From Liolophura sinensis (taxonomy: Eukaryota; Mollusca; Polyplacophora; Chitonida; Chitonidae): 64,000 nucleotides of DNA. Both the position numbers and the translations under genes were made by a program. The notes beneath the pieces were generated by a model. It worked only from the letters and a program-made list of their open reading frames with translations. It ran no database searches and was not told the DNA's origin. Positions 10,345 to 20,600 of the stretch are shown here, in pieces. Each line of letters opens with the position of its first letter. Positions within the stretch are counted from its first letter, which is position 1. Location: contig NC_088305.1 in assembly GCF_032854445.1 (NCBI RefSeq), forward strand, positions 19,701,717 through 19,765,716, written 5' to 3'.

Positions 10345-10550
10345 TTATTTGATAATTTATTTGATTGGTGTTTTACGCCGTACTTAAGAGTAAACCGGGC
10401 AGATACCGGAGGAAACACATCCGCAGGGTACTGCCCGACCTTACCACGTAAGGCCAGGGAGGAAGTCGGCATGAGCTGGACTTGAACTCACAGTGACCGC
10501 ACTGATGAAAGGATCCTGGACCATTGCGGGGCGCTGGCGCGCCTCGGCTT
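10345..10550 (-). mobile_element. SINE (family 1) with internal deletion
   Basis: TTTATTTGATTGGTGTTTTA and CGCCGTACTTAAGAG jump directly to AAACCGGGCAGATACC, so the TATACGACGGCGGCC segment is missing. The body then runs to GAGCTGGACTTGAACTCACA and the GGGGCGCTGGCGCGCC part of the head. Confidence 0.85.
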
Positions 10551-12162
10551 GGACACACTACCAGAAAGTGGTGTATCAGTCTCCCAAAGAGCCCATTTTT
10601 CCTTTGTACGTAACCACGATATATGTAACCAGTCACATTCGGCAATTTATGGTTACTTCTTCCTAATCTGGTCTTTGATTTCTTTCATTCATTGGTAAGG
10701 CAGTGCGATGTGATTCGAAAGTCATTTTCACTATGAACACTCCACCCAGGATTCCTTTCCGAGTAGAAGAGATGTCGACGTTCCAGTTCTTAAGAAAATG
10801 ATCCTTTAAATTTAGGTTATTCTTACGAAATCAGCAGCATTGTTTTCCAACCTGTTGGTTTTTGCAAGCACATCTAAATCCGCAATGGGCAGAATTTTCA
10901 CGTTTTTCAAGTTTAATAATTGATGATCCATGATATGTGATAAAACAGCTGTGTAAAGTCTTCAGTGATACTGATTGTTTGATCGATTGAGTAAACAATC
11001 GGTTAACGCTATATCCCCAACCTCTTGTCATTTACAGATGGTGGTAACGGAAACCACCGACCACTGGCAATTACGGGCGAACTTTCCCCACGTGTAATGT
11101 AAAGATTTACACGCTGCATGTACTGGTGAAAAGTTCATGGTTTTCAACAAACTTTGAACAGCGCAAAGAGCTACCCTCAGACTGAAAACGCCCATTTTTA
11201 TTGCCACCAACGCCCTTGCGACCTTTCAACCAGAATCCACAAATCCCTTGTCGGAGACCATATTTGAGCTCACCTTTCCTGTGTCTTAGCGAATGAAAAA
11301 CAAGGCACGGCGTACTCCGTAGAACCGAAGTCAAATTAAGGTAACTATCCTGAGAACACACTCCGTATATTTGTCCAGGGATATATCTTTGAAAAGCGGT
11401 ACTTAATGTCTAATGGATTGTCGCAAGAAAATAAGCTGAGGTTCTATTTAAACCCGAGATTCCAATTTATCTTAATCTTTATCAACCTTTACCTCTTTTT
11501 CATGATAAGATCTTCTTAATTTCTTACCTGGGGTTTATTGTGCATTAGAATTGTCTGCGTTGTTTGCAGGACTTCTCGTCTAGCTTGCATTTAGCTCCAC
11601 ACAGCTATCTGTGTTGATTAAAAGCGAAATCATCCTGCCGAGTTAACCGACTTCTGTGTAATTTGAACTCAATATCAAACAGTTTGTCCTTAATCGCCCC
11701 GTTGATACGGAACATGCGCGCATGCTCAGAACGCTCCAGACACACGGTAAGCCACAAAACAAACTCTGCACTGTCAAGGCGCCATGATGATTCACAATGC
11801 AAACTTACATGTAGTGCGTGTCTCGGTGTCCCCAGAATATTCCCAACATTATACCGTAGTGCATTAAGTGGGTAAGTGGATAGATGAAGAGAGCATACAC
11901 TATAAGTATGTGTACATTATACTCCCTCAAAAGCATGACACCATTGGCCTTAAAGTCATTGTTCCGAGCATCCTGATCTGCCATCGAATGCTGTAAATTA
12001 TTAACTTTTTGTCAAAGCCTTCCTTATAAATGTTATACAGCTGGTATATAATACCTGATTTGTGTTGGTACTTTTGATAATTACTTTGGCATTTTAAAAT
12101 GTTACGTAAAACACGAGCAACGTGTTCCCGACTTTAACAAAACGATACAAAGCCACATACCT
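10551..12162. other. Region without recognised genes
   Basis: A short degraded SINE-like stretch is visible at about 11036-11140 (minus). Other short open frames, such as 11107-11361 and 11605-11802 on the minus strand, match nothing I recognise and lack supporting splice or codon evidence. Confidence 0.5.
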
Positions 12163-12376
12163 CTCACCAATGCGGTCGCTGTGAGTTCAAGTCCAGCTCA
12201 TGCTGGCTTCCTCTCCGGCCGTAAGTGAGAAGGTTTCTCAGCAGCCTGAGGATGGTGGTGGGTTTCCCCGGGCTCTCCCCGGTTTCCGCCCACCATTATG
12301 CTAGCCGCCGTCGTATAAATGAAATATTCTTGAGTACGGCGTAAAACACCAATCAAATAAACAAATAAATAAATCA
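12163..12376 (+). mobile_element. SINE (family 1), 5'-truncated
   Basis: Well-preserved body from CTCTCACCAATGCGGTCGCT, B-box-like GAGTTCAAGTCC and GGCTTCCTCTCCGGCCGTAA to GAGTACGGCGTAAAACACC and the AATAAACAAATAAATAAA tail. Confidence 0.9.
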
Positions 12377-12423
12377 AAGCCACATATTTCCCTGAGAAAT
12401 GCTGTGCACTTTTTCATACAATA

Positions 12424-12725
12424 ACACTTGTGTTGAAATCTAACACAAGAACTTGTGTTGTTTTCGTTGAACACAGAAATGTGTTACCTCAACACAAACA
12501 TGTGTTAAATAAATGTGCAGTACACCTGTGCTTCAAAATAATCAAACAAAAAGTTGTGCTGAGCCAAAATAATGTGATATTTGCATATCAACAACAAAAA
12601 CTTTGTGTATTTTGCCACACAATTTGTATTTGTGTTAATTCAGCACAAGATAGAGTTGTTCAAATATGACACAAGACTTTTGTTGGCAAGAACACAAATT
12701 TGTGTTTAAACAACACGTGTGTTTT
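12424..12725. repeat. Cluster of AACACA...TGTGTT palindromes
   Basis: At least five inverted repeats with the same arms: 12442-12459 (AACACAAGAACTTGTGTT), 12470-12485, 12491-12506, the perfect 16-mer AACACAAATTTGTGTT at 12691-12706, and AACACGTGTGTT near 12712. Intervening sequence is filled with ACACAA/TTGTGT half-sites. No coding capacity is evident. Confidence 0.75.
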
Positions 12726-13224
12726 TTGTGATATAGGCGTACTTATAGTCCTTGTAAAACACTACAGTGCACAAGCACTGCAGCGTTACAGCAGAGCCCA
12801 TTGTATTTCCACTGCGACTTGAACCTCTTTGCGAAGACTATCGGAATCTCTTGTCATATATAGAATCATAAGGCGACGCATAATCGGTACACCAAGCAGG
12901 TCGCCGAGGGAATAGTGAAGGGTGCATATGAGCCTCGAGCGGCCTGAATGACAGGTGCCCTACATTCAAGATAACTGTTTGGATATTAATAAGTTCGTAG
13001 TTAGATACCATTCATGTCACCGCATTAAGTAAACAAACCAAGAGTCACCCCTTCTCTCTTCTCCAGTCTATCTTGATGTACGTTTATAAAGCCTCACGAA
13101 CAAGCCTCGCCGGCTTGGATGAGGAAACATCAATAAGCCATGAAAGCCAGTCTCGTCGATTTCTATACACTCAAAAACCTAATCAGTTAATTTTAACAAA
13201 AAAATCTGTTGTGTATGTGATGCG
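12726..13224. other. Region without recognised genes
   Basis: Unique-looking sequence between the palindrome cluster and a SINE of the second family; no supported gene. Confidence 0.5.
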
Positions 13225-13470
13225 AGAGTGAGTGAGAGAGTGCTTAGTGTTTAACGTCGAACTTAACAATTTTTCAGTCGTGTGACGACGAAGCAGTCCT
13301 TCGAGTGCACGTACGGGAGATGTGCCTCCGGGATTTCTTTCATCTAGTGCTTCTTCAGTGAGACAACTTACCGAAGGCAAATAAGCTGCCCAACCCGAGC
13401 CATTGTTCTGATACCGGTCAACCAGTCGTTGTACTATCCCCTTAATGCTGAACGTCAAGCAAAGAGGCTA
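13225..13470 (-). mobile_element. SINE (family 2), tail-bearing, head-truncated
   Basis: The plus strand starts GAGTGAGTGAG...TGCTTAGTGTTTAACGTCG. It runs through CAGTCGTGTGACGACGAAG and GAGACAACTTACCGAAGGCA to CAACCAGTCGTTGTACTATC. The tRNA-like head seen at 29160-29203 in the other copies is absent. Unlike those copies it keeps the tail segment ACTGAAAAATTGTTAAG / CGACGTTAAAC (reverse strand), which resembles the LINE 3' end at 33020-33070. Confidence 0.85.
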
Positions 13471-13571
13471 CAACTTATAATGTGAGTGATGCCGGAATGT
13501 ATTCTGCCATTGCAACAGATTACTTTGTTAAATATAACACATGCTCTATTAGTTCAACATGAAGTTTTAAT

Positions 13572-13675
13572 TGGGGCCTTCGTGGTTCAGTTGGTTAGCA
13601 CGCTAGTGGAGCGTAATGACCCAGAAGCCTCTCACCAATGCAGTCGCTGTGAGATCAGGTCTAGCTCATCCTGGC
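13572..13675 (+). mobile_element. SINE (family 1) head fragment
   Basis: GGGGCCTTCGTGGTTCAGTTGGTTAGCACG gives a good A-box-like region (split here only in description). The body stops after CTAGCTCATCCTGGC at an AT dinucleotide tract, close to the left edge of the duplicated TLR-A unit. Confidence 0.8.
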
Positions 13676-14117
13676 ATATATATATATATGCCCTTAGGTA
13701 AATAACGGGGATATCAGACTCAAACTAAGCAAACAATTTTATATACCGGTATTGACTTCAATTGCCTCGTCAGGGGCTCCACTTCACAAAGTGTGTATAT
13801 GTGCCTTTATGTGCTCTGATAGCTGTGCCGGGGTGGTCAGCCCTCTTGTTACCATGACAGTCACATGTGGTTAACGGTGCCACGATTTTGTGAAACGGGT
13901 CGTTTGATATACCTTGATGAGTCGTTTATCAATTTCACGAGATTAGTGCTTGAATAACGTGAATGAGGATGCGTGTATCAAATTAAAGGCGGCTAAAATG
14001 TATTTAAAGACATGACAAAAAATGAAAAAAACTTAGTTATTTCCAAAGTAGGATGGAAACACAATAATCAACTTTTATTCTGGAATTCTTACGCGGCAAT
14101 GGGATTCGCCATGTTAT

Positions 14118-14265
14118 TATTTATTTGTTTGATTGGTGTTTAACGTCGTGGAATATTCCACTTATACAACGGCGGCCAACATTATGGTGGGAGGAAACCG
14201 GGCGCAGCCTTGGGGAAACCCACGACCATCCGCAGGTTGCTGAAGACCTTCCCACGTACGCGCCA
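14118..14265 (-). mobile_element. SINE (family 1), 5'-truncated
   Basis: TTATTTATTTGTTTGATTGG tail, TATGGTGGGAGGAAACCGGG and CCCACGACCATCCGCAGG. The orthologous copy in the B unit is at 40662-40812, so the insertion predates the duplication. Confidence 0.85.
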
Positions 14266-14725
14266 TGTTAGAGAAACCGGAAACACCATATCGCCTCATT
14301 CGTAACCTATGTATATAAGGCATCTATGGAAACAGCGGTCGTCTCGGGTTTTGGAAAAAAACACTCGCCTGAATGGTTAAAATTCATGGTTAAAGAATGG
14401 TTAACTATGACAGCACTGTCCGTATAAATGATTCCCATCTATGTATTCCCATACACACTGGTTGGTGCATCTGATCACGGAAACAGCCGATCTCATGTTT
14501 CTAGCTATAGACGATTCCGTGGCAGTGTAACGGTGAAATGAATAAAAAAAGCTTTTTTTCAGTGAAATGCTTGAAATATAGTTATTCTTCAAAATCAATC
14601 ATTTATTTTATCAAAATAAAGATATTCAAGAAATTAATTTATACCTAAACGGAAAGAAAGTTTAAAACTAAGGTCAGCATCAGCAAAGATATGATATAAA
14701 AGAAAAAATCATGGACAGTAATTGG

Positions 14726-14820
14726 CAATAATCTAGGAGCTATGGCACTCGGTACTGAGTGCTGTGAACTGTGATAACCGACGACTCTGTTTTCACGCTG
14801 CCATAGCTCCTGGATTATTG
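14726..14820. repeat. Hairpin-forming inverted repeat
   Basis: The arm CAATAATCTAGGAGCTATGGC (one base over twenty; positions 14726-14746) pairs with 14800-14820 at 20 of 21 positions around a 53-bp loop. A diverged copy is at 41988-42082 in the B unit, where the right arm is conserved and the left arm has drifted. Confidence 0.65.
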
Positions 14821-15744
14821 GTATTCTAACATGGAAATGTACCTACTGCCTCCGTTGAGATTACATCTCTCATATACTTGGGTGCCATGCTTTCTGCAAC
14901 AGCGACTTCGAAAGTGAAGCTCGTACATTACCTTACCTGTGCCCAGTGTCACGAAGTTCTCTTAACATTACGAGATCGTAACAACTATGATGGTATTATG
15001 CCTGCAGTACTGGTTGCCGCTGTGGTTTAGTGAATGTAACGTAAGATTGCTTCGTGAAACCGGGCCCAGATCTGAGATGACTAGGCCTACTTTCGCCACA
15101 TGTAAACAACTGCATTTAAATATACTCACACACTTACCACTTGATTTTGCATATCAGAAATCAGAGGGAATACAGCAATAGTTATCGTGGGTTCCTCACT
15201 GTGTTCTCGACGCTGGATGACCCAAGGCATAAGTTGATATACAAGACTTTTACCATACCCAGAAGATTAGGCTGCATTGACATTTTGGATGTTTGTGATT
15301 AATTCAGATACAGGTAAGTACTTGATTTTTAAACTGTTGAAAGAGATTTAGAGTCAAAGAATCTGAAAATACTTATTAAACATCTGATACTCTTCTACCA
15401 ACAACTATCCCGAAATTGTGAGGAAAATCACTTCACTGATGGCGCCCATCTACACACGAGCCTTGTCTCGGTACCGTAGGATCACGTAGAAAGGCGCGTG
15501 ATCTCGAATGAGAGTGTTGATAGTGAAAATCTGGTGGAAATTGAAGCCACGGTTTGTAATACTTTACTCTAATTCTTGAGTTAACACGTTATTTAACAAT
15601 GAGACAAAACAATGTAAAATTGCTTCGCGCGTTTATATTTATGTTCAGTATAAATTAATAAATATAATGTTAAAATATATTATAAAAGTTTCTTTCCATT
15701 TAAAAGTGAATAAATAAGTCAATAGAAAAATAAACACCCATTTC

Positions 15745-16510
15745 CGTTTACATAGAATTCTTACGACCCAAACTGTCTGTATTATAAAGAGATGGCTTGT
15801 TCGAAATACACGACAGTTTAGCCGCACAAAAAAGTAACCAAAACCAGCAGATTTTATTTTACAACAATTTATTAGCTTTAACAAGAACAGATAATAAGAC
15901 TTATACAAATACTAAAGTACTTAAGTTTAACAAGAAAGGATAGCAGTATCTATACAAATACTAAAGTACTTATGGTGTCAAGTCCAAACGGACGCATATA
16001 TTCCACAATATATACCACACAGGCATAAATGCTCAGAGGCAAATTCACAAGAGGGAAAATCCACAGTATAACTGAGTGTATGACGAAATATACACAAAAT
16101 TCCACAGACAGGGTCCGTGTACTAATAAGCACTGTGTACACAAGAGCACAAATCAAATATACAAGCTCGGACTGAACAAGTGCTCGGTGGAGATACAACA
16201 AAGCCAGAGGCTATAAAGACACCAAAATTGAGCACAAAAAGGCCTACTAAAGTAATACACAGCGAAAGCATCCAAAACTCTCAATAATTCTCCGTTCTCC
16301 CTCTTGACCTGCTTTCATAGGTCTTATATAGCCTGGTGGAATTGTCTAGAATAAGAAAATTCCTGAACACTTGATGTAAACAAACAGGCACCGAACTGAG
16401 CGCATTCTGGAACACTCTAAGGCAGAGGCAGACAGCAGGCGCCGAACTCAGCGTATGTAAACAGTGGCAAGCTAAATTTAGAAACTGACGGCAGTCGTGC
16501 ACATAACAGA
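15745..16510. other. Unit-A-specific segment (insertion here or deletion in B)
   Basis: In the B unit the flanks AAATAAACACCCA and GAATGTTACG lie only a few tens of bases apart (43085-43125). The extra DNA in A contains two copies of ATACAAATACTAAAGTACTT about 50 bp apart (near 15903 and 15952) and no recognisable coding sequence. Confidence 0.65.
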
Positions 16511-17450
16511 ATGTTACGTCATAACAGCGTATTTCTTTGACATTTTATTCCAAAGACAGAAAATAAACCCTAGACTATTAAATGAATGGTTATGCCAAGA
16601 GTTACAGGTAGTTACTGCTCACTAAGCCATACGTTTTGCAAAAAAAATAATTCTAATGCACTGAAGAAACGAGTTCAAATTCATTTTCGATCTAACATGA
16701 TCATTTATTTTTCGTTTACTTTTTAAATAGCATGCAAAAACAACATTAAGAATTCTACTAGATGTTTCATTTGCCGCTGGTTTGAAAAATTTGGCATGTA
16801 TAAAATATGGAGGCGTAACAGGGATATGTGCCAAATAATTTTTAGCTCCCCGATCGAGAAAAAATTATCTGGGGGTTATCATTAGTGTTGCTAGATGCTT
16901 TGTGGTGATATCTGAAAAGTGATAGTGATTGATTGATTGATTGATATTTATCGTGTTTGGAAACTAGGCCTCAATACGCAGTTTTCGAGTTACGCCTTTA
17001 GGGCTAAAGAGTGACGCCCCTTTACAAAATGGCCTCGCCGTTTTACTTCTTGGTACATGAAAGTATTTGAGATAAATAAATGCTCAAGTAGAATATGGTT
17101 ATTTTTTCTCAGTATATACTTGATACCTAAACCCACCCAGAAGCTTAATCTAATGCTGTTTAATTACAGTTTTCTATAATCTACTGTATAAGTTTTGAAC
17201 ATCTACTCCTACATGTTTAATTGTAGTTTTCTGTATAGATACATTGTACCACAACATGATAAATTTTAAACAAAATTAGCAGAATAATCCTACCGTGATC
17301 CTCTCCTAATCCTAATCCTAAATCGACAACGTCACGTCCTTAAACAACGTCACTCTAGTGTCGTATCTCGAAACTTACTCATTCACTTGTGTTATTGGTT
17401 CCCGACTCATATGATGTTTTCTTCAGATCACACAGTATTAGAGACAGCTA
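16511..17450. other. Duplicated non-coding DNA
   Basis: Aligns with about 43126-44112 in the B unit. It contains a short (GATT)n tract at about 16928-16943; the B unit has a SINE tail fragment at the matching place. No gene recognised. Confidence 0.6.
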
Positions 17451-17678
17451 GGGGCCTCCGTGGCCAAGGTGGTTAGCGCGCCAGCGCGGCGCAATGGCCC
17501 CTGAACCTCTCACCAATGCGCTCGGTTTCAGTTCAAGTCGAACTCATGCAGGCTTCCTCTCCGACCGCATGTGAGAAGGTCTGTCAACAACCTGCGCATG
17601 GTCGTGGGTTTACTCCGGGCTCTGTCTGGTTTCCGCCCACGATAAAGCCGGATGCCGTCGTATAAGTGAAATATTCTT
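17451..17678 (+). mobile_element. SINE (family 1), full head and body, split before its 3' tail
   Basis: Starts GGGGCCTCCGTGGCCAAGG with an A-box-like GTGGTTAGCGCG and a B-box-like CAGTTCAAGTC, and runs to GTATAAGTGAAATATTCTT. There the expected GAGTACGGCGTAAAAC continuation is replaced by the terminus of the large element. The missing 3' piece, diverged as GAGTAAGGTGCAAAAC plus AATAAATAAA, reappears at 23410-23450. Confidence 0.92.
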
Positions 17679-20600
17679 CACACTTAGAAAACAGGGTTAT
17701 TTTTTGGTGCTATAATGAGCCTTAAGGTTCAAGGTTCTTTTTCGAACCCTAGAGTGCTATCATTTGTAAAGCCGTTTTCTCAAAGGTGCAAAGGTTCAGT
17801 AATCAAGTATAGAGTGCTATATCGAACCTTCATCTTGAAAAAAAAACTCAAACAAATTTCGGACTTTGCACATAATCAAATTAGAAAGAAAATTTCCATG
17901 TAAAATGTCCAAAAATTATGAATAAAGTTTGCATATGTAATCAATATTTAAAAAAGAAAATAACACTATCGCGTGATTTCTTAAATAGGGTAGCAAATGA
18001 CGCGGAAAGGGGCACCGCACCGTAGGCCCCTACGTGATTTCCATTTTTCATCATCTGCTGTCATCGGGTTGTTCAAATGAAAAAAGATGTTTTCTTTTCA
18101 AGAAAAGTTGCTTGAAATGTACTGTATTTTTGCGTTGAAATTTAAATAAAGTTATGCAAGACTAAATTGCAATGATGTTCTCATCGACAACGACCCCACA
18201 ACCATTAAGGTCACCTAGCAGAGTGAATCTATGCGTCGAAACACACATAGGTCTAGTGACGGCACTATCTAGAATTTAGTTGGAAAAACGTCTTTGTTAA
18301 AATGATTTTTCTCATTTAATTCAGTGTTTAAGGTGAAATGCATTATATTTTGTCGAAACTTTACTGCGTTACGCTACTTAGACAAAGTTGACTATTCAAT
18401 GATCACAGGGGCACAAAGTCACTTTCGCATTTCAGAAAGCCATCATTTTTTTTACAGAAATGTCGCGAGTTCTCGCATTACACGGGAGCTGGGTGCTAAT
18501 TTCGACTCAACAGCATATGTTTTAACCTAGCGGCAGTATGCTTGCTACATTAAATGTCTTTTTCATTGAAATTCTACACTGGAAATCGTGTCCCCATTCG
18601 CAATAACGTATAATAAAAACAATGGAGAATCTGAAAACACCAAGAAAAAAGTGTTATTTTGAAAGCTTGTCGTTTTATTGGCGATGAAAAGCCGAGATTT
18701 CAAAGGCCACAGTCCGCGAATGGATGCTGATTTGATCACGGCTGCTCTGTTGTGGCGAATGTAGTGGCGCGTATCCAGAAATGCGACTGTCGCTTATTAC
18801 AATGTTCTTCTCATCTTTAACGTGCAACCGTTCCAATGCAGTCAAGATATTTGTAAAATGGCAATTATTAAATTACTGCAACTTTTTGGATCCAACCAAA
18901 TTGCACAGTGGAGTTTCAGATTTTCAACAAGTTAAAGGTTTGGGTAGCTTCAATGTATTAAACAACAACAAATCGATCTTAATCTCTAACCAGTGATGGT
19001 TTGTATTCACGTCGCTGAAGAAGTCTGTCTTGACTGAAATGAATCCTGTATGGCTTCTTACCGAATATAAAGGGAATCATACAGGCTAAACAGCCGAGCT
19101 GCTAGTACTTTACGCAGAACCATGATTGGCTAGGCCTTAAAACCATGCATACTGTGGCATTCATGTGATTGGAAAATATTTTTTTTATTTCCCAAGTTAA
19201 CTAGTACCAGTAGATAAGCGGTGTAGAAATGCCATTGTTTTACAGATGTGCTAATTTGGGTTGCATTTTACCAAAATATTCCTATTATAAACTTTTGAGA
19301 TGGAACTGTTCTAATGCCTATATAGTTAAAATATATCAAAACATCCCATTTAAATTTATGCATGCTTAAGTTTAATGACAATCAAGTAATTATTTTCATA
19401 ATTACCTCCATCTAAGTGCTTTTCCAGGTATTCAGATTTTGTCCATCCTGCTCCTCATAAAGTAGGCCTACAGCACTGATTTCTGTGAAACTTAGCAACA
19501 CATTTTCCCTCTCATCTAAACTTGCGCGTGCTTGATTTTAATAACAGTAAGATCACAGTTACGGATGAAATATAGGGTGTCAGCGGAAGTTAACATATTT
19601 TATTTGTGGCACAATACTATATGGCCTCCAAAATGTGCATAAATTAGTAAGTCTATGGATACAATTAGACCGATATTGGTGACTCCCTGAGTTCCGGTTA
19701 AAGATATAAGTCTGCACTGCATCAGTGTCATGAAATTTGCACCCGACATTACATAAGAGTCAGTGACAATTAAAGTTCTGCCTCTTGAATGTTGACCATA
19801 TGTGTATTACCAACATTTTCAAAAATGTCCGGCCCATTCTAGCGTGAACGATAAATATCATACATGTCATAAACGTGAACCACTAATACATGTGCATGAC
19901 TTCATAACTATTGTGTGTGACTTCATAATTACTGTATGTGACTTCATAACTACTGTATGTAACTTCATAACAAAAAATATTCATAATTCATAATTACTTC
20001 ATAATAAAAATGATTGATATCTTATAAGGAAACTTTCAGTTCCACGATAACAGCTCTCAAATTAATGATATATATAATGATATTCTGACCTGCCTCAATA
20101 TGTCAAAACATGTCAGTGACTGAAGATTTTGAAGGACTTACGGTAGTTAAATTTGAATTAACAAATTATGGCACTGACACTTTTTATCTTTTATTATATA
20201 AAGTTTATCATTCACTTCATGTTTTTATGTTTGTAAAGAACCCAGTCTCAGTTTACTCTAATCTGATTTCTTGTTTCCTTGTTCGGTATTTCATATTTTG
20301 TTGAGAAATATTAGCTCATGTATATTGCGGTGTATACATATTTGTGGAATTCCTAGACTAAAATCCAGCCATGAAAGTGTCAAAATATCCTTAAAATATT
20401 TCCTGAAAACACTTTAAAATTGTGGATTTGGAATGTGTCAAGAGTTTAAACTCAGAAGTGGCCATGGTGTGAATTTGGAGGGCTCTAAACATTTCTAGAG
20501 ATTTAAGTATTTGTTCCAGCTGGCCGTTTGAGTGCTGCTGCATTTATCTTTTGTAAATCTTTTGTACGTGTAGCTTTAAATCATATATATTTTGGTATTT

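Noticed and set aside
11605..11802. Possible small gene on the minus strand with ordinary-looking composition
   Set aside because: No recognised domain, no supporting splice sites, and the frame is short enough to occur by chance.
17451..17540. Functional tRNA gene at the SINE head
   Set aside because: A-box and B-box-like elements are present, but the sequence does not fold as a complete cloverleaf and continues into the SINE body; the same head recurs in other SINE copies.
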